DNA of 64,000 bases, from contig NZ_JANUBZ010000013.1 in NCBI RefSeq assembly GCF_024808665.1, positions 106,306 to 170,305 of the forward strand, read 5' to 3'. The DNA comes from Mucilaginibacter empetricola. Its GTDB lineage: Bacteria > Bacteroidota > Bacteroidia > Sphingobacteriales > Sphingobacteriaceae. The translations under genes and the position numbers were made by a program. Shown one piece after another: positions 63,201 through 64,000 of the stretch. The notes under the pieces are model-generated. The model was not told where the DNA came from. It saw only the letters and a program-made list of their open reading frames with translations, and ran no database searches. Within the stretch, counting starts at the first letter, position 1. Each line of letters begins with the position of its first letter.

Positions 63201-64000
63201 AATACTTCAACAGGCCCGGTAAGTTATACAGTAACTTATGCCGATGCTAACTTTAACTCAAGCACATTACTTGCGGGTGATATTGCCTTAAATACTACCG
63301 GCACAGCTACAGGTAGCATAGCCGTAACCGGAACTGGACTGACCAGAACGGTGACTATTTCTTCTATTAGTGGTACAGGTAGTATAGGTATCACTATTGC
63401 CGCCGCCACATCAACCGATCTTGCAGGAAATACTGATATTGGTGCAGGCCCGTCAGGAACGTTTACTGTTACCCCGGCGATAACAGCCAGCGGTACATTA
63501 ACTGCAATGAGTACTACGTACGGCACTCCGTCGGGCTCACAGAGTTTCAACGTATCCGGCAGCAATACAAGCGCGGGTATATTGGTAACGCCACCAACCG
63601 GATTTGAAGTAAGTACGGATAACAGCACCTTTAGCAGCACGGTAACGGTGGGAGCAGCGGGAACTATTCCGTCTACCCCGGTTTATGTCCGTTTAATAGC
63701 AAGCGATACACCAGGCAATTATTCTGGCGATGTAATACTAAGTAGCAGCGGAGCTACCAGTGTAAATGAAACTATACCAACCAGCACTGTAAGCCAGGCA
63801 GCACTGAACATAACAGCCGATAACCAGAATACGACCTACGGACAAGCCTTGCCAGCCTTAACGGTAAGCTATGCAGGTTTTGTAAATGGCGATACCCAGG
63901 CGAGCTTAACCACCGCTGCCACAGCCAGTACTACTGCCACGGCAGCAAGCCCGGTAGGTAGCTATACGATTACACCGAGTGGCGCAGTAGATAACAACTA
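60246..64000 (+). CDS. Very large secreted repeat protein, N-terminal part (runs off window)
   Basis: The frame opens at ATG 60246 and stays open to the right edge, giving at least 1251 residues. It starts with a signal peptide (about 1-28, ending VRAQ). Residues ~30-315 contain beta-propeller-like repeats (NLYTAEYDSGTG, GLTVASNGDVYVAD, GLDNLGNLYSSE), like NHL/SMP-30 propellers. A unit at 61200-61515 with TPPAGFEVSTDN and SGNIVLSSSGATSV recurs at 63477-63795. Between them are two near-identical 325-residue blocks of Ig-like sequence with TIDKTxPTxTISAPSV and SDLAGN motifs. The last part is an MBG-type domain (ITADNQNTTYGQALPAL). It is probably a surface or T9SS protein, but the C-terminus lies outside the window. 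Confidence 0.88.
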   Translation, partial: MKKFFTKGFYVIATIILFIGAALPVRAQLTGTDLETGGLYTALAKDASNNIYVTRIQPGTSGANYEIEKYTNGTGTPAVIYTGLTHEISDYPWGLVVTSTGDIYVSTDFTGGNSSVLKLHFNGSVYVSTTFLSGNFYSALAIDASDNLYTAEYDSGTGKYAVVKYPAGTTTGTKLYDNLMSAAGYTYPTGLTVASNGDVYVADAFSNVTTITDGGHVYKLTAASSYAVSTVSTGLYATALGLDNLGNLYSSENPGSGYVLDEYVGGTGTGTAVYSPLHTNGTYYPWGMAVINNNNIFINDADDGSDAGALIHLVPVGPAITTAGTLSALSTTAGTPSSSENFNVSGTNMTAGVLVTPPAGFEVSTDNVSFTSTVTVGAAGTIAATTVYVRLAASDAVNTYSGNIVLSSSGATSVNLAIPTSTVSTPPPTTISSITDVSSSITNATTVQYTVTFGAAVSGLTTGNFSLITTGGVSGAAIGGISGSGATYTVTVNTSTGDGTIGLNLANATGLTPSITTSLPFTGSIYTIDKTSPTVTISAPSVSYANSSASIQYTVTFTDANMDPSTLSNLTGPVVYANSNVTGTAAISPILIGAFTQSGNNYSIPVTFSGVTGDGTLNFSVPAGLVSDLAGNTSLASAVSGTVIIDNTPPTVTISAPSVSSTATGPVSYTVTYADANFNSSTLIPGNITLNTTGTATGSIAVTGTGLTRTVTISSISGTGSLGISIAAGTSTDLAGNTDIGAGPSTTFTVAQPTTINSITDVTSSLTNATTVQYTATFGAAVAGLTTSNFTLTTTGSVSGASVTTVSGSGTTYTITINTGTGDGTIGLNLDNATGISPAITTSLPFVGSTYTIDKTPPTATISAPSVTYANSSANIQYTVTFTDPNMDVSTLSNFTLATIFGNSQTTGTASIGGLSMGVYTQSGNSYSFPVTIDDVTGDGTISFTVPAGTVDDLAGNGSLASSAAATVIIDNTPPTVTISAPSVSNTSTGPVSYTVTYADANFNSSTLLAGDIALNTTGTATGSIAVTGTGLTRTVTISSISGTGSIGITIAAATSTDLAGNTDIGAGPSGTFTVTPAITASGTLTAMSTTYGTPSGSQSFNVSGSNTSAGILVTPPTGFEVSTDNSTFSSTVTVGAAGTIPSTPVYVRLIASDTPGNYSGDVILSSSGATSVNETIPTSTVSQAALNITADNQNTTYGQALPALTVSYAGFVNGDTQASLTTAATASTTATAASPVGSYTITPSGAVDNN
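61200..61515 (+). repeat. Flanking FEVSTDN unit, copy 1 (recurs at 63477-63795)
   Basis: A ~105-residue unit with FNVSG, LVTPPAGFEVSTDN and TVTVGAAGTI, then YVRL and LSSSGATSV, repeated with moderate divergence after the tandem blocks. Confidence 0.75.
61528..62502 (+). repeat. Tandem 975-bp repeat, copy 1
   Basis: First copy of a 975-bp (325-codon) direct repeat inside the large secreted protein gene. Anchors GATGT at 61551/62526 and TATACTATCG at 61821/62796 are spaced exactly 975 bp. Copies have diverged at many third positions and some residues. Confidence 0.85.
62503..63477 (+). repeat. Tandem 975-bp repeat, copy 2
   Basis: Second copy, in frame and head-to-tail with the first. It ends where the flanking FEVSTDN-containing unit begins again, so the array has the form unit X, block, block, unit X. 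Confidence 0.85.

Noticed and set aside
61094..63640. Minus-strand open frames of 60-134 codons (for example 61094-61390 and 63236-63640)
   Set aside because: They are antisense shadows of the repetitive, GC-biased secreted-protein gene on the plus strand; their V/P/A-rich composition mirrors the plus-strand T/G codons.
61200..63795. CRISPR-like or satellite repeat array
   Set aside because: The repeats are long (975 bp), diverged, in frame and coding, with no short repeats and spacers.

Overview
The window looks like a chromosomal stretch of a Bacteroidota bacterium, most likely of the Sphingobacteriaceae (Mucilaginibacter/Pedobacter type). The basis is a fairly AT-rich base composition, weak ribosome binding sites, promoter-like TAnnTTTG boxes, a C-terminal type B type IX secretion (T9SS) sorting domain, and a flexirubin-type pigment cluster with a Flavobacterium-like tyrosine ammonia lyase. 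I saw no rRNA, tRNA, CRISPR array or insertion sequence.

Layout. (1) 1-3.8 kb, housekeeping: the end of a HI0933-family flavoprotein, a glycine-rich secreted protein, threonine aldolase and an aldo/keto reductase. (2) 3.9-19.3 kb, minus strand: an exopolysaccharide (EPS) locus with four glycosyltransferases, flippase, polymerase/ligase, acetyltransferase, a Wzc-like chain-length protein, a half-size TolC-like protein, a receiver-like/sugar-transferase fusion and a response regulator. An A-T-TE nonribosomal peptide synthetase (NRPS) gene sits inside this operon. (3) 19.5-31.0 kb, minus strand: a hybrid assembly line, A-T-KS-AT-ACP-aminotransferase followed by C-A-T-TE, plus an Sfp-type phosphopantetheinyl transferase. 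It should make a beta-amino-extended acyl amino acid. (4) 31.3-55.9 kb: a secreted esterase, then a flexirubin-type cluster in four transcription blocks. The first makes and activates coumarate and elongates the aryl polyene. The second carries further ketosynthase-like and dehydratase genes. The third, on the minus strand, carries DarA and DarB for the dialkylresorcinol, a BtrH-like protein, an ABC exporter and an acyl carrier protein (ACP). The fourth carries a fatty-acid-like set and a second phosphopantetheinyl transferase. A 1484-residue T9SS cargo protein of Ig/PKD-like repeats lies inside this cluster. (5) 55.9-58.1 kb, minus strand: a compact trio of an Asp/Asn beta-hydroxylase-like protein, an HExxH protein and an exported metallophosphoesterase. 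(6) 58.5-64 kb, plus strand: a tail-collar-domain protein, a binding-protein-fold protein without a signal peptide, and a very large secreted repeat protein running off the window.

How they work together. The two NRPS genes ending in A-T-TE are clear paralogues, one in the assembly line and one in the EPS operon, so peptide and polysaccharide pathways may be linked or share a history. In the pigment cluster, lyase and ligase feed an aryl-ACP to ketosynthase, ketoreductase and dehydratase proteins. DarB and DarA build the resorcinol, and an esterification step would join the halves. The acyltransferase and MMPL-type exporter often found in such clusters are absent here, which makes the BtrH-like protein and the ABC transporter the local candidates for joining and export. 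All function calls come from reading the sequence; no database search was run.
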